The notes beneath the pieces are model-generated. The model was not told the origin of the DNA. It searched no databases and saw only the letters and a list, made by a program, of their open reading frames with translations. From positions 1,798,001 to 1,862,000 of the forward strand of contig CM062384.1 in NCBI GenBank assembly GCA_031310005.1: DNA of 64,000 nt, read 5' to 3'. The DNA comes from Dactylellina haptotyla. Lineage: Eukaryota; Ascomycota; Orbiliomycetes; Orbiliales; Orbiliaceae. A program made the translations under genes and the position numbers. Positions 41,525 through 54,950 of the stretch are shown piece by piece (within the stretch, counting starts at the first letter, position 1; each line of letters opens with the position of its first letter).

Positions 41525-42370
41525 ATTTTTTTTAAATTTATAATATTATTTATAGTTATTATTCTTATTAATATTTATATTATTTTTTAAAGTTGATTTA
41601 AAGGAATTTTAAAGTTTGGGTTTAAATTTTTAAAATTAATAATTTTATTATTTTTTTAATTAAATTTAATATAAATATTTTAAATAATAAATATTTTTTA
41701 TTAAATTTATTTATTTTTATTTATATTATTTAATTTTAATATTTTTTAATACTTTTAATTAAATTTTAAAAATACTAATAATTATAATAGATATATTAAA
41801 TTTTAATATTTTATTTTAAATATTTTTATTTATTTTAGTTAATTTTTAATATTTATTTTATATTAAAATAATTAAAAATTTAAATTATAAAGATTTTTAT
41901 ATATTTAAATTTATGTATAATTTTATATATAGATATTTAATAAATAAATTTTTAATTTTAAAGTTTTTAAATTTAATATATTTTTAATTTTAGTATTATT
42001 ATCTTTATAATTTATTTAATATTTTTAATTTATATATAATTTAAATTTATTTAATATAATATAATTATTAATTATTAATTGGTATTAAAATATATATATA
42101 AATATTTTTTGATTATTATAAATTAGTTTTAAAATATTATAAATTTTAAAATAATATATATTATTTTTTAATTATTAAAATAATTATTTTTTAAAACTAT
42201 TTTAAAATTATTAAATATTTTTAATAAATTTTATATTTTTTTTTAATTTTAAAAAAGTTAAATTAATTATAATATTAATAATTTAATTAAAATTAAATAT
42301 TATTAAAGTTTATAAAATATATTTTTATTATTTTTTTAAATTTTATATATTTTAATAATTATTATTTTAT

Positions 42371-42616
42371 ATGCCCGACTGAAAGGAAGGGTCAATGGTT
42401 TCGCAGGCAAGATCGATTTCCGCCGGTGGAGGGTCCTCAAAATGTGTTGTTTTTGTGGCTGTACTCGGCAGCGCACAATACTTGTATAGTGGATCGAGAC
42501 TGGTATGGTGGATCGAGACTGCGAAATAGGATATTTATATTAACAAACAACTATTAGGTTTTAGAATCAACGCAATTTTTCAGTCGGGTTTAAGTGCGGC
42601 GAAGCCGCTCTTCTAG
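42371..42616. mobile_element. GC-normal Helitron/Helentron-like miniature element, copy 1
   Basis: A ~245-bp island with ordinary base composition in AT-rich DNA. CCCGACTGAAA (42,374-42,384) near the left end has its inverted copy TTTCAGTCGGG (42,578-42,588) near the right end. After it come a GC hairpin, GCGGC-GAA-GCCGC (42,596-42,608), then TCTT, then CTAG (42,613-42,616) followed by T. A 3' hairpin a few bases before CTAG/T is the Helitron signature; an internal inverted repeat placed asymmetrically is typical of the Helitron2/Helentron branch and its non-autonomous relatives. No left-end TC is seen. The sister copy at 47,036 shares both ends, so both ends belong to the element. It has no coding capacity. 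A TIR miniature element is the alternative. Confidence 0.65.
42596..42616 (+). other. 3' hairpin and CTAG end of Helitron-like element
   Basis: Five-base stem GCGGC/GCCGC with a GAA loop, a four-base spacer TCTT, then CTAG and a following T. In Helitrons this arrangement acts as the replication terminator of rolling-circle transposition; the role is inferred from arrangement only. Confidence 0.6.
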
Positions 42617-43309
42617 TTAAATTTTTTTTTTTATTATTACTCTTTTATTTTTAAAAATTATTATATTATAATTTTTTAAAATTATTATTAAAAATATTTA
42701 ATCTATTAAACTATAAAAAAATTATAGATTATTAAATAAGTTATATAAATAAATTTTTAAATTATTAAAAATCAATTTATTTTTATATTTTATTAAATTA
42801 AATTATTATTATTTTTAGTTATTAATAATATTTTTTTATAATTATATTATTTTTATAAAATAATAGTTTCTACTATTAGCATTATTTTAATTATTATAAA
42901 AGTATTTTATAATTTTTTCGAATTAATAATTAAATTTTAAGTTAATTAAAATCTTAATCATTAATTATATTATTTAATATTTTTAAAATTTTAAAAAAGC
43001 TTAATACTATTATAAATGTAAATATTTATTATTATTTTTTATTATTTAATTAATTATATTATTATTAAAATTTTATAATATTAAAATTTTCTTAATCACT
43101 GATTTAAATAATTCTAATTTAATTAATATTATTAATATTAATTTTAATACTTTATTATTTATAAATATTAATAATTTATTATATATGCTTATTAGATTTT
43201 ACTATTTAGTCATTAATAATTATTAAAAAATTAATAATTAATATTATTTTTTATATAATTAGTAAGCTTTTTTTAACTTTAATTAATCATTTATTATTAT
43301 TGAAATTAT

Positions 43310-44650
43310 AAATATAAGTGGAGTTAGTGGAACTAGTAAAATTAATAATAAAGTTAGTAGAATTGATAATAGAGTTAATAGTATTAATAATGGAGTTGGT
43401 GGTACTCTAGTTAATAAATCATTTTTAATATTAAACTTACCAATAATTAAGTAATGTATAATATTTATAAATAAAATATTTAAATATTAAACTTTATATT
43501 TTAAATAATTATCTAAGGGTAAATAATTTTAAATAATAATATTATATTATTAAATATTTTTATTTAATAAACACAAATCTAAATTTTATTTTTAATTATT
43601 CTACCTTTTAAAATTAAATAAATTGATAAATTTAAATTTAATAATATTCTAGATTTTAAAAAAATTTATAATTTTATTTAAATAATTATAAATATTTATA
43701 ATAATTATCTATTAATTTAAATATGAGTTATTTTTATTTATGTTTTAAAAATAATATTATTATTTAATATTTTATTTTATTTTAAATAAATAAAAATAGA
43801 AATATTTATAAATATTTAAAATAATATTTAAAATATAATTTTATTAATATTATTTATAAATTAAAATTTATAAATTATAAAAAATAATTTATTTAAAACT
43901 AAAATTATTTATAAAATATATTAATTATAAAATTACATTATTTTAAATAATTAAAAAAATTAATAAAAAAATATAAAATATTATTTATAATAATTTTAAA
44001 TTAATATTAGATTTTTATTAATTTATTATATAAATATTTGTTATTAATAATTTAAAAATATATAAATAAATTATTATATACTTTCTACTAGTGAAAAATT
44101 AAATAAAAAAATGTTTACTATTAAGGAGAAATAAAAAGAAAAAATAAATTATATTTATTTTCCTATTTATATAATAATAAATTAAAATTTAAATTTATTA
44201 TAAATGCTAAGTTAGTTAGTTTCACTACCATTTTTGATAGTAAATATAAGTTTATTAAAAAATTTATTAATAAAAAGAAAAAAATAATAATAATAAATAT
44301 TAAAATTAAGAAAGTGTTTAAGGCTGGGGTATAAAAAAGAATATATAAAATTTATAATTTTACTAATTTATATAATAATTATAATAATATTAATTATTGG
44401 GTTAAAAAAATATAAAACTTTAATTATATTTCCAAATAATTAATATATTTATTAAAAAGAATAATAATATAATAATTTCCAAAATAAATACTTTTAACTT
44501 AAGATATAATTTAAAAATTTTAATAATTACCATTTTATATTCATAATTATAACTTAAAAAATAATAAAAATAATAATAATAATTACTAAAATAATTAATA
44601 TTGATAAAAATAATATTTATATTATTAAAAGATATTGAAAATCTTTTTAA
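43310..44650 (+). pseudogene. Worn gag-side region of G2 copy a
   Basis: Contains a repeated GGAGTTAGTGG-type stretch (43,318-43,420), also found at 53,518-53,620, that would encode a low-complexity Ser/Gly/Asn/Val-rich run. The following block parallels the better kept hydrophilic, Lys-rich stretch at 54,380-54,600. It is placed in gag only by its position upstream of pol. Fossil; no intact frame. Confidence 0.45.
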
Positions 44651-44862
44651 ATTTTAAATTATTAAATTTAATAAAATAATATTTTTTTATTTTATTTTTT
44701 AGAATTTTTTTTTATTACAAATATTAATACCTAAAAGATATTATTAATAAAATTTCTAATAAAATTACTATTTTTATAAAAATAAATATTTTTATATTTT
44801 ATTTTATAAATAATAATTATAAATAGAAATATGGAGTTGTTGTTTATTAATTTTATTAAAAA

Positions 44863-44882
44863 TATATATATATATATATATA
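44863..44882. repeat. (TA)n microsatellite
   Basis: About ten TA repeats near the point where copies a and b of G2 resume similarity. Confidence 0.85.
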
Positions 44883-45289
44883 TTAAGTTTATTATTAAAG
44901 TTAATTTTATTTTTATTGATTTAAATAAGTTGGTTTTAATTTTTTTTTTTTAAATAATTTATAATTAAGTTAAATATTAGTTTATAAATTTAAAGTTTTT
45001 TAAAATAATTTAAATTTAAAAAGTTATAATATTGGTAAAGATAATATTAAAGATTATTTTGTTTATAAATTATAAAATTATTAAAATTTGGTTTAATTAA
45101 AAAGTTTAAAATTATTTTTTAAATAAAATTAATATATATTATTACAATTAAATTAATTATTTATTATAATTTTTGTTAAAAATTAATTTATAAAAAGGTT
45201 AAAATATAATTATATTAAATATTTTAAAATTTAAATACTAATTTGGTAAAGACTTCTAAATTTAATTTTTTAAAAATAAATTATTATAT

Positions 45290-45313
45290 AATATATATAT
45301 ATATATATATATA
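45290..45313. repeat. (AT)n microsatellite
   Basis: About eleven AT units. The parallel position in G2 copy b (58,568-58,592) also carries an AT run, so the tract predates the separation of the copies. Confidence 0.85.
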
Positions 45314-46780
45314 ATAATAAAATTAAACTTTATTATTATATTATTAATTTAATAATAAGATTTTTAAATATTTTTAAAAATATATAATTATTAAAAGAAA
45401 ATAGATTTTTTTTTTTATTATTTATTAATTTTTTATTTTAATAAAAAATTTCATTAAAATAATAATTAGTTTATTTATTTTAATAATTGTTTGAAAAAAT
45501 CTACTATTTATAAATTTTTAATATTAATATTTAGAAAATATTTTTAAAACTTATTTATAATGTTTAATATTATTATAAATTCAAGTATATATATTAGAAA
45601 TTAAAAAATATTTATTAAAATATTAAGTTCAAATTATTAAAATATATTATTAATTATTTGGATTGTGAAAAATTTTAATTATTAAATATAAATTTTATAA
45701 TAAAATATATATGATATTTTAAAAATTTTTTTATAATTTTTATATTAATTTAATTATTAATTTTATTTATATTAAATTATAATATTAATAATTTATTTAA
45801 TATTTTAATAATAATTATTTATAAAAATTTTAAAATATTAAAACTAATTTTAAAATATAAAACTAATTTTAAAATATAAAAATTAAATTATTTTTAATAA
45901 TTATAAGTTTTTTATATATATATTTATTTTATTTAAAATTTTTTATAAATAATTATAAAATTATAATTTACACTAATTATTTAAATTATTTTAAATTTTT
46001 AAAATAATTAATATTTATTTTTATTTATTATTATTTTCTACTTTTATGAATAATTAAATAAAATATAAATTAAGAAATAAAAATTATTTTTATTATTTTA
46101 TAAATATTAATTAAAATAATTAGATTAAAAATTAAAAATTAAAAATCATATTATAGATTTTAAAATAAAATTATTAATAAAGTATTTAATAAAATTATAT
46201 ATAAAAATTATTTAATTTATTTCTTTTATTATAATTATTAAAATTATTAATAATAAAAATAAAAAATTTATTTTTAAATTATTATTTAAAGCTTTTTTTA
46301 CCAATTTTAATTAACTAACTAAATAAAAATTATTTATTAATATAATATAAATAATATTATTTAATTAATTACCCATATTATAAAATTATATTAATAATAA
46401 AAAATTAAATTTTTTTTTAAATAAATTTATCTTTTTTATACATTATATTTTATTATTTATTTATAAAATTAAATTTAGCCTTAATAGTATAATTTATTTA
46501 AAATTATTAAAATATTAAATAAAAAATATATTTTATTTAAATTTTTAAATAATATTGTTATAATTAAAATTTTTATATATTATTAATATTATTTTAATAT
46601 TTTAAAAAATTTATTTATTAAAAAATTTATTTATTAATAATTATTAAATTTTAAAATTTATATTTTTAATAATTATAATTTTTAATTTATAAAGATTTTT
46701 TATTATTATATATATTATATTATATTATTATTTAAATTTAATTTTTATATTTATATTAATAATAATAATAATCTTTTAAT

Positions 46781-46851
46781 AAAATATAAATTTATAATAA
46801 AATATAAATTTATAATAAATTTATAATAAAATATAAATTTATAATAAATTT
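46781..46851. repeat. 18-bp tandem repeat
   Basis: AAAATATAAATTTATAAT is repeated at 46,781, 46,799 and 46,828, with a shortened unit between. Confidence 0.8.
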
Positions 46852-47035
46852 AAATAGTAGTAATTATTAAAATTAATTTAAATAATTTATATTTTATATA
46901 TATAATTAAAAATAAATTATATTTTTTATAATTTTATAAAGAAATTTTTAATAAAATCTTTAATTATATTAAAAATTATTTTATTAATTATAATAATAAT
47001 AACAATTATTATTTTATTTATAAAAATTATAAATG

Positions 47036-47324
47036 TTTGATTGATCAATGATTAAAAAATTTTATTATATTTAATTATAAAATTTTTTTATATTTTAGAA
47101 AATCCGAAAAATGTGTTGTTTGTATGGTTATTATTTTATTATTATAATAAATTATTATTAGTTTTATAATTAATTATAATATAAATTATATTTTATAATA
47201 AGATTACATTAGAATTATTAAATTATTTAAATAAGAAATTATAAAAATTAAATAAATATATTAATATTTTTTTTAAAAAAAAAAATTTAATCAGTCAAAT
47301 TTAATATAATATACCATTTTCTAA
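47036..47324. mobile_element. Helitron/Helentron-like miniature element, RIP-worn copy 2
   Basis: Matches the element at 42,371-42,616 end to end once C-to-T and G-to-A change is allowed for. TTTGATTGA (47,036) corresponds to CCCGACTGA, TCAATGATT to TCAATGGTT, AATGTGTTGTTTGTATGG to AATGTGTTGTTTTTGTGG, and CAGTCAAATTTAA to CAGTCGGGTTTAA. The last match, TTCTAA (47,319-47,324), corresponds to TTCTAG, after which similarity stops. That fixes the 3' terminus of the family at CTAG. Confidence 0.68.
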
Positions 47325-50300
47325 TTTTATTATTTTATTTTTAAAATAAAAATATAATATTATTAAATATATTATTAAATAATATATATAATAATTAATA
47401 TATGATGATATATATTTTATTTTTATAAATTTAATAATTTTTACAAAAATAATAGAAATTATTAAAATTTAATTTTATTTAAATAATTATATATTTATTA
47501 TAATATTAAAATTTAATTATTTTCTTTAATTATTAATTTAAAATAATAATTTTTATATAGTTGTATAAAATTATTTGAAAATTTATAAATATATAAAAAA
47601 TAATATATTACTATTAAAAGTTTTTAATAAAATTATATTTTTAATATTATTATAAAGTTTTTTATATTTTTAAAATAAATTAATTATAATATTTATATAA
47701 TTTTTTAATTATTATATTATTTAAAAATATTAAATAAAAATATTAAAATTTTTAAATTTTATTAAGAAATTTTTTTATAAAAAAATATAATTAATTTTTA
47801 TAAGATTAAATTAAAAATATTAATTTTAAAAATATATAAATTTTAGTTATAACTATAATAATAATTATTATATTTAAAAATAAAAATAAATAGAAATAGA
47901 AATATACAATAAATTTTAATAAAATAATAATAATATATAAAATATATAAAATATATAAAATATATAAAATAATAATAAGAAGGTATATTTTAATAAAATT
48001 ATATTAAATATTAATATTAATAATTTTATTTTATTTTATAAATAAGAAAAATATTGAAAATATTTTATATAATAATTATAATAATAGATTATATAAATAA
48101 TAAATATTAGAAAATTTATTCTTATTTTAATTTTTATAAAAATAAAAATTATTATTATTATTTATATTATAGTTTTTTATATTATATATAATTTATATAT
48201 ATAAAATTAATATTATTAAAAATAAATTCTTTATTATTTATAATAAATAGTATATACATTTTGGGGTAAGTGATTAAATTTTAAAAATATAATATTATTT
48301 ATTTTAATAATTATTTTTATTTAATATAAAGAAATTAAATTAGAAAATAATTTAATTATATTAATTTATAAATATAATCAAATCAAAATTAAAATTTTTA
48401 TTTATATTAATATTTTATATATTTAGTATGGTATTAAATTTTTATTTTATTAAAAATTAATTAAAAAGATATTTTAATAATTTTAAAATTTTAAAGTTTA
48501 TATTTAATTTTATTATAAGTTTTTATTTATTTAATAATTATATATATTATTAAAGGTGAATAAGAATTAAGATATATTTATAAATAAATTTATAATAATA
48601 ATTATATAAAATAATATAATTATAAATAAATTATTTATTAAAATTATTAATTTACTATATTAATATAGGAAGTTAGATTATATAAATTAAAAATAATAAA
48701 AAATTATAAAATAAATTAAAATTTTATATATTTTAAAAATATATTTTTTATATATATATTAAATAAGAATATAATATATTATAATTATAAATTAATTTTA
48801 TTAATAAATTATACTTACTAAAATATATATATATAAATATAATAAATTTATTTAAAATTATTTTATTATATAAATAATATATTAATTTTATAAATAAATT
48901 ATATATAAAACTAAATATATATTTATAATTATAAATAAAACTATTTATATAAAGTAAATATAATTTTAATAAATATTTCAAATATTATATATTTTATATA
49001 ATTTATTATAATAATAAAGAGTGCTAAGTTTAATAATAAAATTATAAAAATATAGATGGATAATGTAAAAGAATTCTTATATTTTAATATATAAAAGTTT
49101 TAAAAATATAAAATTAAAATAAAATATTTACTTATATATATATAAATAAAATAGTATTATTAAAAGGTAATATAAATATTTTATAAATTAATTATAATTA
49201 TATTAATTAAAATAAAATTATTAAAAATCTAATTTAAAACAATATTAATAATTTGTATAATAGTAATAAATTACTATATATATATAAATAAACAAATAGG
49301 TTACTATTATATTTTTATATAAATTATTTTATAAATAACTTATTAATTATAATAAATGTATTTATTTAAGTATTTAATCTATATTATATAATTTTAAAAA
49401 TAATAAAAAGTTATTTAATATATAAAATATAAAACAAAAAATTTTAAATTATATAATTATAATAAAATAATATTAAATTTAAAATTTATTTAAATGGATT
49501 ATTTTATTATTAAAATATTATTTTATTAATAATTTTATTTTGTAAAAAAACTTAATAATTATTTTACTAATAAAAATATTAAAATTTATATAAATATAGT
49601 ACTTTTAACTTTTATACTAAATTTAAAAATATTAAAATAATATGAAATTTATATATATAATTATATAATAAAACTAAAATTATATTATTTTTATTACTAG
49701 ATAATATATAAAATATATTAAATTAGTTAAATTTTTTTATAATTATAAAAATTTTATCTAAATTATTTAAAAAATTATAAAAAAATAAATTATTATTATT
49801 ATTAAATTTATAAATAAGTGAAATATTTTATAATATAAAAAAATTTGTAGTTATTAATTTTATATATAAATTTTATATTATAATTACCTATTAGGTAATA
49901 AATATTTTATTATTTAAAAAAATTTGTTTATTATATTAATAATTATAAAAATATTATTATTAACCTTAATCTGTTATAATTTTATTAAAAGGCTATGTTT
50001 TTAAATAAATATATTTAATAAATTATTATTATAGAAAAAATTAAAATTATTAAATTTATAAAATTAAATAAATATTTATATAGAAATATATAAATTTAAA
50101 ATTTTATATAAAATAAAATTAATTATTAAAAATTATAAATAAAAATATTATATTTATTATATTAAAACATATATATTAATTATAAATTTATATATAATAT
50201 AAATATTATTATTAGTAATTATTATTTAAAATCTACATATTTATTAATTTAATATTAAAATTATCTTTTTATATATAATATTATTATTATTAAAAAAAGT

Positions 50301-51820
50301 AATAATTATACTATCTAAAATTATAAAAATAAAAAAAATATATATATTATTATTATTTAAATTTATATAATTTAAAAATAAAAATTAAATCTATATTATT
50401 AAATATAAATTTTTAATTTATATAAAAAAATATTATTAATATTTATTTATATTTTAAAAATATAATAATTATTATATATATTAATAATTTTAAATAGTAT
50501 TACTAAATTTCTTTATAATTTAGAGGGTAAAATAGTTTTATAAAAAATATTTAATTATTGATTTAAAAATAAAATAATTTTTAAAATTATAAATATAATA
50601 TAACTAAATTATTAAATTTTTATAAATTAATTAAAATAATATTGTAAAATTTTTTAAATATTTTAATATATTAAATTAAAAATTAAATATATTCCTATAA
50701 ATCTAAAAATATAATTTTTAAAATAATAATTAATTTAAAATTAAATATAAAAATATATATATATAAATAATAAATTAAATTTTACCTATATAATTATAAA
50801 ATTAAATTAATATATTAATATATTTATAAAAATATTAAAATAATAATATAAATATATTAATATTTGCATATATAAGTAAATTTTATATTATAATTATAAT
50901 AATATTATAAAAGAATAGTTTTCATTAAGTTTTAAATATATAATAATATTAATTAAATATAAATTTATAAATTAAAAATATTATATAAAAATTAATTTTG
51001 ATTATATATTTTATTAAAATAATATATAATTTAAAATAATAAGTTATAAAAATAATTATAAAATTTTTATTAAAATAAAAATTATTATTTTAATTATATT
51101 AAAAGTAAAAATTTAATTAAGAAATCTTATTAATAATATTTATGAAAATAAAATTAAAAATTTTTTTATTATTTATAATTATATATAGATAATAATATTA
51201 TTATTATTATAAATATTATTAATAAAATTAATAATATTTTAAATATTATAATATTAAATATTTTTAAATATATAAAATAAGTACTATGATATATCTTTAT
51301 ATCAAAATATTATAATGTTAAACATTTAATAATTAATATAATAAAAATATTAAAAAGATTTTTATAAATTTTATTTTTAAATGGAATTATTTTCTTAAAA
51401 ATATAAAAAAATTATTTATAATAATAAATATAAATAATAAATATATTAATATATATTAATATAAAAAGCATTTAGAAATTAAAATTATAATAATTAAATA
51501 AATATATTATTAATATTAATTTATTTTATTATATAATTTTATATATTAATATATATATTTAATTAATAATTATATATAAAAAAATATATATAATTTATAT
51601 AATTTATATATTTATCTTTATATATAATAAAATTAATTTTATTATAATATTTATTAAATTAGGTAAAAATATAAATATATTTATAAATTTTTATATTTTA
51701 AATATTATAATTATAATTTATATAAATAATATATTATTTATTCTTATTAATATTATAATTAGTTATATTTAAAATATTTTAATATTAAAATTAATAAATA
51801 AATAAAAAATTAAAAAATAA
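47325..51820. other. Unassigned, extremely AT-rich block within the G2 region
   Basis: About 4.5 kb between the end of G2 copy a and the start of copy b, absent at the corresponding place of copy b. Base composition is even more AT-biased than the surroundings. No open frame is convincing. About 51,640-51,770 reads on the plus strand as an Ile-rich run with a faint resemblance to a Copia-type reverse-transcriptase neighbourhood, too weak to assign. Probably another RIP-worn transposon. Confidence 0.45.
47933..47968. repeat. 9-bp tandem repeat (ATATATAAA)4
   Basis: Four exact units in a row. Confidence 0.9.
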
Positions 51821-51839
51821 TATTAATATTATTATTTAT

Positions 51840-51960
51840 TTTTATTATAAACTATAGATACTACTCTTATATTACCTTGTTTATATTATTTAGTGATTAA
51901 CTACTTAAGTACACTTAATCTAGTATTTTTAAATACAATATTTTAAATATTATAATTAAT
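51840..51960 (+). repeat. G2 5' LTR remnant (3' end of the LTR)
   Basis: About 120 bp beginning AACTATAGATACTACTCTTA correspond to 60,670-60,800. Only the inner end of the LTR is recognisable; the unassigned block lies to its left. Confidence 0.6.
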
Positions 51961-52999
51961 TATTATATAATATTTATAATTTAATAATATTAAATATTAA
52001 ATATTTTATTATAATTATTTAAATTATTTTAGTTATTAAATTTAAATATAAAAATTTATTAAATTTTATTTATTTATTTTTAAATTTTTAATTTTTAATA
52101 CTATATTATTTTATTTTATATTTTTATTATTATTATAATTTATTATTAAATTAAATTGATTTATATTTTATAATAATTATAATATTTTAAATTTTATTTT
52201 TTTATTTTATTTTATTATTATATTTTTAATTATTTTTATATTATATTATTATTATTATTTATTTTATTTTATATATAATCCAATTTAAAACTATTTAATA
52301 TAATAATTATTATTATTAATTAATATTAAAATATATATATAAATATTTTTTATTATTAATTAAATTTTTGAAATATTATACTGATATTTTTTTAAAAGTT
52401 TATTAAAATATTATATTTATTTTTAAAATTTTATATTTAATACATATTTAATTATTTTTTTAATTTAATTATTATTATTAAAAAATTTATTTAATTATTT
52501 ATATTTATTTATAAAAATTATTTAATTTTTTTTTTTATAATTTAATTTATTTAGTTATTTTAAGTTTAATTAAAATTATTAAAGGTTATATAATTTAAAA
52601 TATATAATTTTAAAATAATATATTATTTTTTAATTATTAAAGGTTATATTTTTTAAAATATATTAAAATTATTAATAATTTTTAATAAATTTTGTAATTT
52701 TTAATCTTAAAAGTTAATTTTTTTTTAGTTTTGTAATTTAATTAAAATTTCTTTTAATAGTTAAAAGTTATTAAAATATATTTATATTATATATTTAAAT
52801 TTTATATCTTTTTATTATTATTTTTTATATTAAGTCTTTTTTTTTTATTTTTATTTTTATTTTAATAATTTTTATATTATAATTTTAAAATTATTATAAT
52901 AAAATATTTAAGTTGTTAGGTTATAAAAATTATAATAATTGAATAAACTATATAGATAATTTTTAAATTATTAAAAATTAATTTATTTTATATTTTATT

Positions 53000-54950
53000 A
53001 AGTTAAATTATTATTTTTAATTATTAATAATATTTTTTATATTTATATATTATTTGTAAAATAATTACTTTATTATTAATATTATTCTAATTATTATAAA
53101 AGTATTATATAATCTTTTTTAAAATTAATAATTAGGTTTAAGTTTATTAAGATTTTATTATTTATTAATTATATTATTTAATATTTTTAAAATTTTAAAG
53201 AAGCTTAATATTATTATAAATATAAATATTTATTATCATTCTTAATTATTTAATTAATTATATTATTATTAAGATTTTGTAATATTAAAATCTTTTTTAT
53301 TATTAATTCTTTTATAAATTCTACTAATATTATTAATATTAATTTAAATATTTTATTAATTATAAATATTAATAATTCTCTATATATATTTATTGGATTA
53401 TATTAATCAATTATTAATTAAGAATTTAATAATTAATATTATTTTTTATATAATTGGTAAGCCTTCTTTAGTTTTAATTAATTATTTTTTTTTATTATTA
53501 AAATTATAAATATAAATAAAGTTAATAATACTAATAAAACTAATAATAGAGTTAGTGAAGTTGGTGGTAGAATTAATAATAGAGTTAAAAAAATTAATAA
53601 TGTTCCAATTAGTGGTTTTTTATTATTTAATTTGATAAATAATTAGGTAATATATAATATTTATAAATAGAATATTTAAATATTAAATTTAATATTTTAA
53701 ATAATTATTTAAAAATAAATAATCTTAAATAATAATATTATATTATTAAATATTTTTATATAATAAATATAGATTTAAATCTTTTTTTTAACTATTATTT
53801 TATTTTTTAAAGTTAAATAAATTGGAAAATTTAAATTTAATAATATTTTAAATTTTAAAAATATTTATAATTTTATTTAATAATTATAAATGTTTATAAT
53901 AATTATTTATTAATTTAAATATAAATTATTTTTGTTTATATTTTAAAATATATTATTATTTAGTATTCTTTTTATTTTAAATAGATAAATAAGATAGAGA
54001 TTTTAATAAATATTAAAAATATATTATATAATTTTATTAATATTGTTTATGGTTTAAAATTTTAAAATTATAAAAGAATAATTTATTTAAAAGTAAAATC
54101 ACTTCCTTATAAAATATATTAATTATAAGATTAAATTACTTTAGATAACTAATAAAATTAATGAAAAAAAATATAATTAATATTATTTATAATAGTTTTA
54201 AATTAATATTTAATTTTTATTAATTAATTATATAAGTTTTTGTTATTAATAATTTAAAAATTTATAAATAGGTTATTATTGTTATTTCTGTTAATAATGA
54301 AAAATTAAATAAGAAGGCTTTTATTATTAAAAAAAAGTAAAAAAAAAAAGAAAAAAGTTCATTTTTTTATTTATATAATAATAAATTGAAATTTAAGCCT
54401 ATTAAAAATATTAAATTAACTGGCTCCTTTACTACTATCTCTGATGGTAAATATAAATTTATTAAGAAGTTTGCTACTGAAGGGAAAAAGATAATAGTAA
54501 AAAATACTAAAGTTAAGAAAACACCTAAAACTGGTGTATAGAAGAGGATGTATAAAATCTATAATTCTATTAATTTATATAATAATTGTGGTGATATTAA
54601 TTATTAAATAAAAAAGTATACTAAGCTTAAAGTAAACTAATTATATTTTTAAATAATTAATATATCTATTAAAGAAGAATAATAATATAATGATTTTTAA
54701 AATGAATATTTTTAATTTAAAGTATAATTTAAAAATTTTGGTAATTATTATTTTATATTTGTTATTAATTATAATTTTAGAGAAAATAATAAAAATAATA
54801 ATAAAAATAATAATAATAATATTAAAATAATTAATATTAAAGAAGAAAATAATATTTATATTATTAAAAATAATGATATCCTTATTAAAGAGTCTTTTTT
54901 AGGTTTTAAAACTATTAAATTTGATAAAGATAATGTTTTTTTTGTTTTTT
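53000..54950 (+). pseudogene. Worn gag-side region of G2 copy b
   Basis: A plus-strand stretch at 54,380-54,600 is nearly open and hydrophilic, rich in Lys, Asn, Ser and Thr, with codon-like third-position bias. It is preceded by the low-complexity GTTAGTGAAGTTGGTGG stretch (53,560-53,580). The same region occurs in copy a. It is called gag by position only, and no zinc knuckle could be identified. Fossil, not a working gene. Confidence 0.45.

Larger units (their letters stand above)
41525..47400 (+). mobile_element. Second Gypsy family (G2) fossil, copy a, incomplete
   Basis: Plus-strand relic running parallel to 51,960-60,200: the block at 42,060-44,650 matches about 52,310-54,950 (gag side), and 44,870-46,950 matches about 58,100-60,200 (RNase H, integrase and beyond). 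It is rearranged and shorter inside than copy b, and broken throughout. Its family is inferred from copy b, where the RNase H region is better kept. The left boundary is set by G1 copy c; no G2 LTR was recognised at this end. Two short Helitron-like elements lie in it. The right limit is approximate. Confidence 0.6.

Noticed and set aside
42374-42588. Ordinary 215-bp TIR miniature element ending at the CCCGACTGAAA repeats
   Set aside because: The sister copy shows that similarity continues past the right inverted repeat through the hairpin to CTAG, so the inverted repeats are not symmetric termini.
48748-48981. 77-codon minus-strand open frame, Tyr/Ile/Leu-rich
   Set aside because: Pure low-complexity AT sequence in the unassigned block; apparent membrane-like character is a composition artefact.
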